Below, piece after piece: positions 39,339-49,355 of a stretch of DNA of 64,000 bases. The DNA lies in NCBI GenBank assembly GCA_963565915.1, contig OY751488.1:4154001-4218000 (forward strand), written 5' to 3'. The stretch comes from Entoloma clypeatum (lineage: Eukaryota; Basidiomycota; Agaricomycetes; Agaricales; Entolomataceae). Each line of letters starts with the position of its first letter. Positions within the stretch are counted from its first letter, which is position 1. The position numbers were made by a program, and so were the translations under genes. Under the pieces are notes generated by a model. It saw only the letters and a program-made list of their open reading frames with translations. It ran no database searches and was not told where the DNA came from.

Positions 39339-42300
39339 GGTTCCCCTCTTCTTCATGGCGGCGTCCTCGTCGCCTTTCCGAGACCCTCTCGGCGATTGTC
39401 CCACCTTTCAACTCTGTCTCGCTGTTCCCGTCCTTTGCCTCTTCCTCCGTCTGGAATGGTGTCTTGAGGGTGCCAGTCTTCTTCGGCCTCCGAGGCTTGC
39501 TTGGTTGACCGATCCCCGCTTTTGTCTTTGTCGTCTCCCTTCCTTTCCGTCCTTCCTCTCCCTGGCCTCCTTGTTCTTCCTCCAGCTTCTCCCTCGTTCG
39601 TTCCATTTCGGCCAACTCTGTTCCGTCTCTTGGCGTAAACCTCCGCAGTCTTCTAGCGTGGTATGAGCCTGGTAGCTCTGCTCCGTTGAGGTCTTCTACC
39701 GTGTAGGAGTTAAGCTTCCGGTCCTTCACCCGACGGGGTTCAGACCACATGGGTGTGAGCTTGCGGTCGTTGCTGACTGTGTGGGTTAAATCATTTCTAT
39801 AGACCTGTACGAGCTCTCCCTTTTTGAATTCCACGGGTTCCCCTTGTGTTTCGAGTATCTTTCGGTCGAACGCTTCTTTGCGTTGAAGTGCATGGTGTAC
39901 GCTTTCCGCGTGACCGTCGAGCCGTTGTTGTTCTGCGTAGGCCATGTGTATGTCAACATCCTCAGGTTCGAGAATGGATGTGCTTAGCTTAGCGGGTGTT
40001 CTCGTTGTGTTGACTACTGTCCCGAGGAGGAGTTCTTTTGGTGTGAACTTGAGCGCCGGTAGGATTCTCCAGTTCAGTATCTGTATGGCCTCGTCAAAGT
40101 GGTCCGGCCAGCTTCTTGGCACATTCTCCCAACTCGTTGTCCTCCATCCATCCTCTCCAAGTTCTGGCGCGCAAAGTCTCGCCAACACGTACAGTAGAAG
40201 TTTGTTGGTCCCCTCGACGAGACCGTTGACCCATGGCGAGTATGCTGCGGTAACTATGTGTTTGATGCCCCATTCCTCACAGATATTATCGACCTCGTCG
40301 TTGTCAAAGTGTCGTCCTCCATCGGATTGCCAGCTCTCCGGTGGTACGAAGTTATGGCAGATGTCATTAAGTGATCGGATGGTCGTTTTGGCGCTGCCGT
40401 GGGTTTTGAACATGTAGCCCCATATGTGCTGGGAGTAGGTGTCAAGGTATAAGCCCACCGTGTGGTATCCGCCCTTCCCTTCTGGCATGGACAGGTAATC
40501 GCCCACCAAAAGCTCGAATGGGTGTCTTCGTACTATTGGCTGGAGTGTTGCGTTGAGATGTGAACCGCCGAAGTTTTTGCATCGTGCGCAACCGGTAATT
40601 GCCTTCACGATGGACTCGTCCAGCTTCGGGCTATGGTATAGGTCGAGCATAGCGATCTTGATGCTATCCCGATGCCAGTGGCCACCTGTCTCGTGCACGT
40701 CCCTTGCTTTTTCGACTGCCTCTGCCTTTGATATGCATTCCCTCCTCGTCTTTGCCCATGCTCCTGTCCCTCCCCCTATAATCCATAGCTTCCCATCCTC
40801 AATCATATACTGGGATGCCCTGTGTTTCGCGCGGATTCGGGTCCTGAGCGATGACTCTGGATTGTCCAATCCTTCGAGCGCGTCAATTACCTGTGTATAC
40901 AATGGCTCGTCCTTGAAACATCCGCGTAGGTCTGTATACTGCGTCCCTTTCTGGCTGACTCGGATTTGGTATACGTCATTCACAATACCTTCCTTTGCCT
41001 CCCAGTCAGGGCTGACTGTCCAGTTGCTACCGTCGCCAGCTTCATGTGGAAATCCTTCGTGTTGTTGGCTCAGTCCGTCGGCAATATTCGTGACTCCTGG
41101 TACGTGGCGAACATCGATGATTTGATGAGCTAGTATACCATCTCGCCATCTAGCATGGGTGGTTGATAGCTTTTCTGACAGGAGTACGTCCCGGAGCGCT
41201 TGGCAGTCCGTCTCGATTTCGACTGGAAACCCATATAAGGTGTCTGAAAATTTGTCGATGGAGAATTTCAGTGCGGCGAATTCAAGAAGGAAGGGCTTGT
41301 ACTTCCTTTCTGTTGTAGATGTTTGTTTTGATGCGAACGCGATTGGGTGGCGTTTTGTCACCACTCGTCCTCCGGGTAGTGTTGTTGCTATCTTTTGGCA
41401 TAGAACTCCTGCGAATGCATCAACGCAACCATCTGTCGTGAGTATGAACGGTGTTCCGTCAAACCTCGGGGCCACTAGAACTGGCTCGGCTACTAGTGTC
41501 TGCTTCAGTTTGAGGAAGGTACGGGTGTGTTCCTCCTTCCAGACATCCTTCAGTTTGTAGGCTTTCATCATCCGTTGGTAAACATTCTTCTTTGCACCTG
41601 CTGGTACGCCGACCTTTTGGAGTAAACTCCTGAGTGGTCCTTCAATCCGCGCGTAGCCTTGGATAAGATCGCGAAAGTATGATGTCAATCCTAGGAATCC
41701 GTCCAAGTGAGAGGCGTCTTCTGGTATCTTCCAGTTGACAATGGTACTCAGCTTTGCTGCATCCGGCGATACGCCGTTGGGCCCGACGACTGATCCTGCG
41801 AAGACAGCTTCTGTCATGAATAGGCGAAGCTTGCTCGGCGACAGTGATAGATGTTCCTTCCTCACTCGTTCAAGGATGGTACGGAGTTTTGCTATCCCTT
41901 CCTCGAATGTGTCAGCGGCCGATCCGCCGTCATCCACGAAGAGTTCGAATGTGCCGTTTGCTATAAGATCATGAGTTTTCGCTGCCATCATACTGCAAAA
42001 CTCAGCTGGTGCCCCCGTGACTCCGAACGGCATGCGTTGGTATGCCCAATGCCCGTACCCTTCGACGTAGAAGCACAGGTACGGCTGTGAGTCTTCGTGT
42101 ATCGCGATGTGGTAGAATCCTGCCGCAAAATCAAAGACGTGCAAGTACCGATGGCCGGAAAGCCTCAGTTGCTTCGCGCGAATATCGCCTTGGGGCACTG
42201 GGGCGATCTGAGTGATTCGGTTCACTTCATGGAAATCCTGGCAGATGCGCCATTTCACAGGTTCTGGTGTTTCGTCATGGTGTTCGTCTGTCGCGGGTCT

Positions 42301-43506
42301 CGGTGGCATGTCTGGCATTGGCTCAAACCCGTGAGCGATACACTCATCGTTCAGTTTGTGTTTCAGCTCGTCAAGTGTAAGTCCGCCACCTTCGTGGGCC
42401 TTTTGTGCTAGGACGGTGGGTGCAACGCACCGTACATCGCTTGGGTGTATTGGCCGTATAATCCTCCCCTCTTTCATCTCATGTAGCATCTTGTGCAGAT
42501 GGACGGTCTGAGCTGGGTTATAGGACCGCAGCGGTATTTTCTTGGATAGTGTGGCATTTTCGGGAATGTTGAGCTTGTGTTCGTATCCTGGGACTGCGTT
42601 TACTTCGCTCAACGCTAGTGCGAAGCAGTCTGCGTATTCCCCGATTATTACCGTTATCTGTTGGCGTTGTTCGTTCGTTAGATCGGTTCCTATTTGTACT
42701 AACCTTTGGATTTCTGCTATCCGTTCAGGGTTAAACGGTTCGGAGTTCCGCGTGTATATGTTGGATGCCTCGTTGACCACGTTCATGTTTGGTGTTTCAT
42801 TCCCTGCAGATTCGAGGTGCTTGTTATCGTCGTCTGGTATAGGACTGAGTACTTGCTTTAGTTGTGGGGTTGTAGTTGTCCCTGATCCTCCGTTGCATAA
42901 TGTCCAGCTCCTCCCAGATGTTTCCGACGATATGGTGACTGTATCGTCTCGGTAATCGTGAACGGCATTGAAGGCATGGAGCAGCGGCTTGCCAAAGAGG
43001 AGATCCCATCCTCCTTGGCTGTCGAATATCTCCAGTTCCACTCGCCGACGTATCCCTGCGATCTCCATAGTGCCTGCCCACACTGCATGCGATGGTATTA
43101 TCGTGCCGTTCGCCATCCGTAGCGACTTCCTTGATGGACGCCATCCGTGGAGTGTTGGCTTGATCTGATTAAAAACGTGGAGGCCCATAGCGCCCACCAT
43201 AGCGCCGTCGTCAAACAACCCTGATATCCTAATCCTATTCCTCCCGACTCCATGTATTGTAACTTCATGGTGAAATGGCATCTCTGACTGTTGTCCCTTT
43301 TTCGGGTGTGGTACAGCCTCTCGAACGGCATACAAATCGATAGTAAGTGGTGTATTCATGCTGCTATCAAGTATATTCGTGCCGATGCGAGGTGGCGCTA
43401 CCGTTCGATCTGGTGACAAAAGAACTGGGGCCACCCGCTCGTCGATTAGACGGGGGCCCCTTGTCCGTTTCCCTGCCCTAACCCAATCCCTTCCACTCCA
43501 AGCCAT
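39331..43506 (-). CDS. pol: Gypsy I Pol: protease, RT, RNase H, integrase
   Basis: 1391 codons without a stop. Protease region carries FDDGAM where DSG/DTG is usual and ends GGWDLLFGKPLL. RT has FDFAAGFYHIAIHEDS and the FVDD catalytic box; RNase H has LTTDGCVDAFAGVL; integrase has an HHCC motif (HETGGHWH...CARCKNF) and catalytic D, D, E in VGDYLS, QSDGGRHF and NGLVEGTN. The C-terminus is a charged, Lys/Glu/Arg-rich tail, not a chromodomain, ending with TAG inside the 3' LTR. It overlaps gag by 61 nt in the -1 frame; entry through the slip site at 43473 is likely, although an ATG exists at 43506. Confidence 0.93.
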   Translation of the reverse strand: MAWSGRDWVRAGKRTRGPRLIDERVAPVLLSPDRTVAPPRIGTNILDSSMNTPLTIDLYAVREAVPHPKKGQQSEMPFHHEVTIHGVGRNRIRISGLFDDGAMVGAMGLHVFNQIKPTLHGWRPSRKSLRMANGTIIPSHAVWAGTMEIAGIRRRVELEIFDSQGGWDLLFGKPLLHAFNAVHDYRDDTVTISSETSGRSWTLCNGGSGTTTTPQLKQVLSPIPDDDNKHLESAGNETPNMNVVNEASNIYTRNSEPFNPERIAEIQRLVQIGTDLTNEQRQQITVIIGEYADCFALALSEVNAVPGYEHKLNIPENATLSKKIPLRSYNPAQTVHLHKMLHEMKEGRIIRPIHPSDVRCVAPTVLAQKAHEGGGLTLDELKHKLNDECIAHGFEPMPDMPPRPATDEHHDETPEPVKWRICQDFHEVNRITQIAPVPQGDIRAKQLRLSGHRYLHVFDFAAGFYHIAIHEDSQPYLCFYVEGYGHWAYQRMPFGVTGAPAEFCSMMAAKTHDLIANGTFELFVDDGGSAADTFEEGIAKLRTILERVRKEHLSLSPSKLRLFMTEAVFAGSVVGPNGVSPDAAKLSTIVNWKIPEDASHLDGFLGLTSYFRDLIQGYARIEGPLRSLLQKVGVPAGAKKNVYQRMMKAYKLKDVWKEEHTRTFLKLKQTLVAEPVLVAPRFDGTPFILTTDGCVDAFAGVLCQKIATTLPGGRVVTKRHPIAFASKQTSTTERKYKPFLLEFAALKFSIDKFSDTLYGFPVEIETDCQALRDVLLSEKLSTTHARWRDGILAHQIIDVRHVPGVTNIADGLSQQHEGFPHEAGDGSNWTVSPDWEAKEGIVNDVYQIRVSQKGTQYTDLRGCFKDEPLYTQVIDALEGLDNPESSLRTRIRAKHRASQYMIEDGKLWIIGGGTGAWAKTRRECISKAEAVEKARDVHETGGHWHRDSIKIAMLDLYHSPKLDESIVKAITGCARCKNFGGSHLNATLQPIVRRHPFELLVGDYLSMPEGKGGYHTVGLYLDTYSQHIWGYMFKTHGSAKTTIRSLNDICHNFVPPESWQSDGGRHFDNDEVDNICEEWGIKHIVTAAYSPWVNGLVEGTNKLLLYVLARLCAPELGEDGWRTTSWENVPRSWPDHFDEAIQILNWRILPALKFTPKELLLGTVVNTTRTPAKLSTSILEPEDVDIHMAYAEQQRLDGHAESVHHALQRKEAFDRKILETQGEPVEFKKGELVQVYRNDLTHTVSNDRKLTPMWSEPRRVKDRKLNSYTVEDLNGAELPGSYHARRLRRFTPRDGTELAEMERTREKLEEEQGGQGEEGRKGRETTKTKAGIGQPSKPRRPKKTGTLKTPFQTEEEAKDGNSETELKGGTIAERVSERRRGRRHEEEGNLE
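43427..43473 (-). promoter_or_regulatory. -1 frameshift signal: GGGAAAC plus stem-loop (gypsy I)
   Basis: In element sense GGGAAAC (43473-43467) is read G GGA AAC in the gag frame. After a 6-nt spacer, 43460-43451 (GGGGCCCCCG) pairs with 43437-43427 (CGGG-T-GGCCCC) as 10 bp with one bulged T. The gag stop TAA lies in the loop. All elements of a canonical -1 recoding site are present. Confidence 0.78.
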
Positions 43507-44717
43507 GCAAACTCAAACTGGTCCTCCTCTGCTCCCACGATGTTGACTTGGGCATGTGCCGTGAAGTTGGTTCTTCCGAGGGCGCGTGTGGCGACCCTGC
43601 GCCAAATGCGTTCCTTGATATTCATCTGCTCGGTTGTTGTGCATTTCTGGCTCTGGTGTCCCAACTTCCCGCAGTTGAAGCATTCGCCTGAACAGATCTC
43701 GGCGCGGGATGGGTGGAGTGGAGATCCTGTCTGTTCCGACACGTAGCCATCCTGGCCGTGTTCGGTTGCCCAATCGCGTAGTTGTTGGAGGTAGGCGTTG
43801 CGGCCGTCGGCGGTGTCTGGCTGTTTGGGCCATCTCGCCGCTGCTCTTTGTTCCTCGGTGACCGGAGGGCGAGGTTGGCGTGTGTCAGCCCTGGGGACCG
43901 CTATGCCTGCGTTTCGGGTGGTAAGGTTCGGAGTTTGTCGGGTGGGGGTGACTGTGAGTTGACTGAAGGCTTGGGTAAGTTTGTCGGGTGTCGACTGGGG
44001 ACGTATGGTTGCCAGTTTATGTTCCAGCTCTGAGATCCGCTTCGTGTACGTCTCCTCCTTTGCCTTCTCGGCCCTATATCTCCCGAGTTTCTCCGTGAGG
44101 TAAGTGGGGTCGATCTCCTTGATCGCCTTCGTGAATGATGCCCAATTTGCTTGGTTGACTGGTACTCTGTCGCATATGATGTCGGGAAGGTTCTTTCTGG
44201 TTGTGGTGATGTAGTTTGTTGTGTCTGAAACCTCAAGTTTGCGAGCGAGTTCGATAGCCTTGTCCGCAAATACGATGTGGGAGTACACGTCCTCGCCGGC
44301 GTATTTGATCTTCTTCATCAAGTCCTCGACGCTGAGCTTCATGTTCATCAACTCTTCCTCGTTCTCCATCCTGGATGCTTTGACCTTCTCTACCCCGGGG
44401 AATCTCGTCTTGAAGGCGATCTCGAACACGCTCCATGTCGCATACTTCCCTTTTTCGGCGTCGTACCACTCCTCCGCAGTTGACCTGTCCTTGAGGTAGT
44501 CCGAGAGTGCTGTAATCTTCTCACTGTCCTGCGTCACTTTCAATTCCCTCATGTTTACGCGGAAGGATTTCAAAAATTGGCCAGGTGTGGTCTCGTCACC
44601 GTGTTCGCCACTGAATGGAAGAACTTGTGTGGTGGGCATGGCGGTGTCGTCGTCTAACGATGGTGATGGTGGTGCGGGTTTAGGTAGAGGGGGGGGTGGC
44701 TCTAGGGTAGGCTTCAA
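43446..44717 (-). CDS. gag: Gypsy I Gag
   Basis: Capsid/nucleocapsid protein. The open frame begins without an ATG (TTG at 44717); the first ATG is 44639 (MPTTQVLPFSGEHGD), giving 397 aa. The capsid region (PGQFLKSFRVNMREL; AEEWYDAEKGKYATW) resembles fungal gypsy Gag. One CCHC knuckle, CFNCGKLGHQSQKC, lies near the C-terminus. The final codons contain the frameshift heptamer. A second ORF (44925-44680) upstream in another frame meets this one at a C-run, so a single Gag of about 490 aa may have been broken by a homopolymer indel. Confidence 0.88.
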   Translation of the reverse strand: MKPTLEPPPPLPKPAPPSPSLDDDTAMPTTQVLPFSGEHGDETTPGQFLKSFRVNMRELKVTQDSEKITALSDYLKDRSTAEEWYDAEKGKYATWSVFEIAFKTRFPGVEKVKASRMENEEELMNMKLSVEDLMKKIKYAGEDVYSHIVFADKAIELARKLEVSDTTNYITTTRKNLPDIICDRVPVNQANWASFTKAIKEIDPTYLTEKLGRYRAEKAKEETYTKRISELEHKLATIRPQSTPDKLTQAFSQLTVTPTRQTPNLTTRNAGIAVPRADTRQPRPPVTEEQRAAARWPKQPDTADGRNAYLQQLRDWATEHGQDGYVSEQTGSPLHPSRAEICSGECFNCGKLGHQSQKCTTTEQMNIKERIWRRVATRALGRTNFTAHAQVNIVGAEEDQFEFAWLGVEGIGLGQGNGQGAPV

Positions 44718-44925
44718 GGGGGGTCGTGTTGTCCAACGACGACGCCATGGGGCCGTACGCTGTGTCGTGGGGGGGTGTAGGAGAGTGGAATGGATCTACT
44801 TCGTCTAGGTTGTTCTCGGTGGTTGGGAAGTTCAGTGATGAGGTGGTTCGCTCGTCAGGCAGTTTTGACGCTCCCGTCATGTTGTGGTGTATATCGTAGT
44901 TGCGGTTATTAGGAGTCGTCGGCAC
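44680..44925 (-). CDS. Possible Gag N-terminus of gypsy I, 81 codons
   Basis: ATG 44925, reads MPTTPNNRNYDIHHNMTGAS, a low-complexity Asn/Thr/Pro-rich protein, to TAA at 44680. It overlaps the main gag frame around an eight-base C run (element sense) near 44695. A one-base length change there would fuse the two. Alternatively a short uORF. Confidence 0.4.
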   Translation of the reverse strand: MPTTPNNRNYDIHHNMTGASKLPDERTTSSLNFPTTENNLDEVDPFHSPTPPHDTAYGPMASSLDNTTPLEAYPRATPPST

Positions 44926-44996
44926 GGTTAACGGTTGTGGCGGTTGCGGTTACGGTTACAGTTACGGTTCAGTAGATGTGTCTGGTGAGTACGGAT

Positions 44997-45012
44997 GGTG
45001 CTGTCATCACCA
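44997..45012 (-). other. Candidate tRNA PBS of gypsy I
   Basis: TGGTGATGACAGCACC in element sense, 2 nt inside the 5' LTR. The initial TGG fits a tRNA 3'-CCA end; the tRNA was not identified. Unlike B/G/K and F, no self-complement was noticed in the short LTR. Confidence 0.5.
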
Positions 45013-45014
45013 CG

Positions 45015-45168
45015 TGGAGAGGTGGAGGTGTCTGTCGCCCGCGTAGAACTTATCGTCCGGTCTAGGATAGTGTTGTTGTTGTTCTGATGGTCTACTCTAC
45101 ATGTATGTCTACGACACCTGACTGCTGGATCACGTGACAGTCGGAGTCGTGCCCCGGGCACTACTCCA
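45015..45168 (-). repeat. Gypsy I 5' LTR, 154 bp
   Basis: Differs from 39185-39338 by one C/T change at a CpG. Followed by GGGT duplication. Confidence 0.93.
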
Positions 45169-45260
45169 GGGTTAGGAAGGTGTCTGAGGAAGATGCCGAG
45201 AATGATGAAACCACAATCTTAGAAGCCGACGAGAAGGATTTTCCCGAAGGGTCCGATTAA
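45169..45260 (+). pseudogene. gag: Gypsy G Gag C-terminal end after I
   Basis: Continues the G Gag (KVSEEDAENDET...EKDFPEGSD) to TAA at 45258-45260 after element I and one GGGT copy are removed. Confidence 0.85.
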
Positions 45261-45294
45261 ACGACGCTAAGTCGCGACCCTTATCTATTAAACG
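45231..45294 (+). promoter_or_regulatory. Near-invariant 64-nt gag-pol junction (G copy)
   Basis: 63 of 64 positions match B (5458-5521). Same GGGTCCGA/TCG-C-GACCC pairing around the gag stop. Confidence 0.55.
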
Positions 45295-45301
45295 GACTTG
45301 C

Positions 45302-48300
45302 TTGCCTTGTATGACTGCAGACAATAGAACCTATGTCATCCCTGCCAAGCGAGCCGCTGCGTTGACTAAGATTGTGAAGGGAGATAAACCTCCGAAAAGA
45401 CGAGAAATCAGGCTGTTAGCTCAGCTCAGGACACGACGAGGACCAAAGGTTATCCGACCTGAGGTTGACAGCAGATGTGAACGCACATGCATCCATCCCA
45501 GAATAGTACGCGAACAGAACCTCCCCACACGAGGAATTTGGGACATGACTGGTTGGTGCACCACAACCCCACAATCAATTGGACAACCGGCACGGTAACA
45601 TTTAACCGGTGCCCAACAACATGTCGAACCAAACACTCGGATTTCAGGATTAACCTTAATGGTCGCAAACACCGAGTTTGCATGGTTGAGGTGCGCGACA
45701 AAGATGCACCCAAAAAGTCGGATCAGAAATGGAAGCCTGGAGACCCTATCTTGGAAGCTGTCACTCCCACACCACCTCCCACAACCAAACGACCCTCATA
45801 TGTTGAACGATTTGCTCATCTTTTCGAAAAAAGAAAACTTCGATAAGATCCCAAAGGAGAGGGAATGGGACCATGGTATCGAACTTACATCGGACGCACC
45901 AAAGGAACTAGGGGGAAATACATATCCTATGATGCAAAAGGAACAAGAGGAATTGGACGCATTCATTGACGAGGGTCTAGCAACAGGAAAGATCCGTCCG
46001 TCCAAATCCCCTTATGCCTCCCCTTGCTTCTTCATCAACAAGAAGGATGGCTCCAAATGATTGGTACAAGATTACCACATGGTCAATAAATTCACGGTCA
46101 AAGACAAGTTCCCACTCCCACGAATATCCGATCTCTTGGACGTACTGAAAGATGCGGTCTACTTCAATAAAATGGACATCATGTGGGGCTATAACAATGT
46201 CCGGATTAAGGAGGGCGATGAATGGAAAGCTGCCTTCCTCACCAGTCGAGGGTTGTTCGAACCATTGGTCATGTTTTTTGGTCTTTGCAACTCCCCGGGA
46301 ACATTCTCGCGAATGATGGCTAGTCTATTCCAGGACCAGATCCGCCGACGTATCTGCATGATCTACATGGATGACATCGTGGTTATCGGTAAAACCAAGG
46401 AAGAACTCGCGCGAAACACCGAAGAAATCCTACAGATCCTATCGGACAATGATTTGTTCCTAAAGGAGAAAAAGTGTTTATGGGAAGTAACGAAATGTCC
46501 TATATTGAGATATGTGGTTGGTGAGGGACGTGTTGAGATGGAAACTGAGAAGGTGGATACAATTCGAAACTGGCGAGCACCCACATCAAAAAAGGAAGTT
46601 CAGAAGTTCCTTGAATTTGCCAACTTCTATCAAAGATTTATTGAAGGGTACTCAAACATCGCGAAACCTCTCACCGCGCTCACAGGCGGTACGGCATTTA
46701 CTTGGGGACCAACAGAGCAGCAAGCTTTTGAAGGTCTCATACGGGCAATTACATCGGCACCAGTCTTGGCATTACCGAAACCAGAGGGACAGTTCAGAGT
46801 TGAAACCGATGCATCGGGCTATGCAATTGGAGCAGTACTCTCTCAGAAGCAAAACGACAAATGGCACCCCATTGTGTTCTTGTCGCGGACCATGTCTGCG
46901 GCCGAACAAAATTACGAGATATGCGACAAGGAACTCCTGGCGGTCGTGGAAGCATTGAAAGATTGGAGACACTATCTGCTTGAAGCCAGGGAACGTTTCG
47001 AGATCTTGACCGATCACAAGAACTTGGAATATTTCCGTCGTCCTCAGGACCTAAATCAACGACAGCGACGCTGGAAAATGAAGTTACAAGACTATGACTT
47101 CGAATTACGGCATGTGCCCGGCAAGACCAATGCAAAAGCGGACATCCTGTCACGCTTACCCTGGTATGAAGCGGAACTCGAACCACAGGACAGTGACCAA
47201 ATGCTCAAGGAGGGACTATTCTTGAAATGGTTGGAATCAGAAGATGTGGTACAAATGGAGATGTTCACGGAGGAACAATTCTTTGAAGGCGGTGAAACAT
47301 CCGATTCCATCAAAATTGGAAACGTCACAACCATCGAAAATCCGTGGATCACACGCATCAAGGGTTCAAACCGCATGGAGACAGAAGTAGCCCAGGGTCT
47401 AAAAAAGAATCCTCATTGGTATCAGCAGGAGAATGGGATCACCTATGCAGGAGAACGAGTCTATGTCCCGCCGGACCCACAATTACGACAAGAATTGATG
47501 TTCGAATCACACGATGCACCAGTGGCTGGACATCCAGGACAGTACCGGACACATGAACTCCTCACTCACAGCTACTGGTGGCCTACCATACTGCATGATG
47601 TGAAGAAGTACGTGAAGGGTTGCGACACTTGTCAACGCACACCTACTGGTGGCCTACCATACTGCATGATGTGAAGAAGTACGTGAAGGGTTGCGACACT
47701 TGTCAACGCAACAAGATTAACCAACAAAAGCGACATGCTCCGCTACATCCCCATGCAGCACCAAGTCACCCATGGGAAGACATAGGGATCGACGTCGTGG
47801 GACCGATACCAGAATCTGATGGAAAAAACGCAATTCTGGTCATCACGGATAGACATTTGAAGATGCTTCACCTCATTCCGACAACTGTGGAACTATCGGC
47901 TGAAGGATTAGCCAAGATCTATCAGGATCAGATATGGAAGCTTCATGGGATCCCCAAGAAGATCATCAGCGATAGGGGACCGCAGTTCGCTGCGAAGTTC
48001 ATGGAGATACTCTGCCGCATGTTAGGGATCAAGAGGAACCTGTCCACCGCATACCACCCACAGACTGATGGACAGGCCGAGCGATCACATCAGGAAACAG
48101 AAGCATTCTTACGAAACTTTGTCAACCACCTACAGGATGATTGGGCAGAATGGATCGCAATCACAGAGTTCCAGTACAATGACAAAGAACACCAGGCAAC
48201 GAAGCACACCCCATTCTACCTCAACTATGGTTTACATCCGTGGAAGGGAGAACTCGTGTTAGAAGATACCAACCCGGCTGCCAACGACTTCTTGAAAAAA

Positions 48301-48840
48301 CTCAAACAGGCACGAGAAGAAGCCAATGCTGCGCTGAAACAAGCACAGGATCAGATGAAGAAGACAGTTGACACACGGCGAAGTCTGTCTCAGGACTACC
48401 GCATCGGAGACAAGGTGTGGCTGGAAGGGACTAACATCAGGACCGATCGACCCTCAAAGAAACTTGATGCACTCCGACATGGACCATTCAAAGTCCTAGA
48501 GAAGAAAGGAGCTAGCGCGTACCTTCTTGATCTTCCGAAGACTTGGAAGATGATTCACCCTGTGTTCAACGAGACCCTGTTGTCACCATATGAAACTCCG
48601 AAGTACGCCATCCAGAAAAAGAAACCAGCCCCTGATCCAATCATCGTCGAAGGACGAGAAGAGTACCATGTGTCTACGATCCTGGACTCTCGAAAGTTCT
48701 GCGGAAAGATCCAGTACCTCGTCCAGTGGGAAGGATATGGCCCAGAAGAGAACACATGGGAACCGCGAGCTAATGTTCAGAACGCTCAAGATTTGATCCG
48801 TGATTCCATCGGCAGAACCCGTCACGTCCACGATAAAAGA
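45302..48840 (+). pseudogene. Gypsy G Pol with deletion, stops and a tandem duplication
   Basis: Homologue of B Pol (1842-5450). Lesions: a deletion of about 160 bp at 45537 just after the protease start (the active-site Gly codon is also Arg, DSRCER); a one-base gain at about 45836; TGA at 46058-46060 where B has CGA; a 71-bp tandem duplication (47570-47640/47641-47711) in the integrase zinc region; and a frameshift after the chromodomain near 48800. RT YMDD, RNase H and integrase D,D,E residues remain in the open segments 46061-47674 and 47620-48840. Confidence 0.92.
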
Positions 48841-48958
48841 CACCCGTTGAAATCAGCAACAGCATCGACCTCATCAGTCAAAAACCCACTGAGTTCTCCG
48901 CTCCGTCTTCAATATAGCTATTCCATTCTTCCTCTATCTCTCCAACATCCTCCGCACC

Positions 48959-49321
48959 ATGTCCACCGCCACCACCACATCCACTGAAACCAACCCCGCC
49001 ATCACTGCCCTCATGGGTGAAGCCCTCTCCATGAGAGACCAGATCCACGCATTAGAAGCCTTGCTCGCCGACCTCCTGCATCGACAGATGCACATCCGCC
49101 TCCATTCTTTATCCGACCTCCCCGTCGCACCAACCCCCGAAGAAAAACAAATCCTCAGGAACTACACCCGTACGCTGGTCATTGAAAACCGGTGCATCCG
49201 ACTAGCCGTCCGGAGTCTCGAGCTCGCCGTCGCCATCAACGAAGAGCTAATAGACGATTGGAGCCTCAAGGAGAATGGCTCCTGGACAAACAACGACGAT
49301 GCCGGAGGATGGGGACAATGA
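48959..49321 (+). CDS. Conserved third ORF downstream of pol (gypsy G), 120 aa
   Basis: ATG 48959 to TGA 49319-49321. Homologous to the B ORF at 1358-1726; shared blocks include GEALSMRDQIHALE, HRQMHIRLH, SDLP and NEELIDDW/NDELIKDW. It is intact although the adjacent pol of G has at least five lesions. Differences between copies are mainly at third positions. No transmembrane or zinc motif; mostly helical with a Trp/Gly-rich acidic C-terminus. It sits directly upstream of the polypurine tract. Function unknown. Confidence 0.75.
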   Translation: MSTATTTSTETNPAITALMGEALSMRDQIHALEALLADLLHRQMHIRLHSLSDLPVAPTPEEKQILRNYTRTLVIENRCIRLAVRSLELAVAINEELIDDWSLKENGSWTNNDDAGGWGQ

Positions 49322-49355
49322 CTCTGTGAGGACACAGAGCTTGAGGAGGGGAACA

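Larger units (their letters stand above)
39185..45168 (-). mobile_element. Gypsy element I (no chromodomain), minus strand
   Basis: Compact Ty3/gypsy element, 5984 bp, with 154-bp LTRs differing at one site and a GGGT target duplication (39181-39184, 45169-45172). Pol is intact and long; Gag is intact from an internal ATG. It is a different lineage from B/G/F: a tRNA-type PBS, FVDD in RT, DDGA in protease, no chromodomain. Young and possibly active, subject to the homopolymer shift at the Gag N-terminus. Confidence 0.94.
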
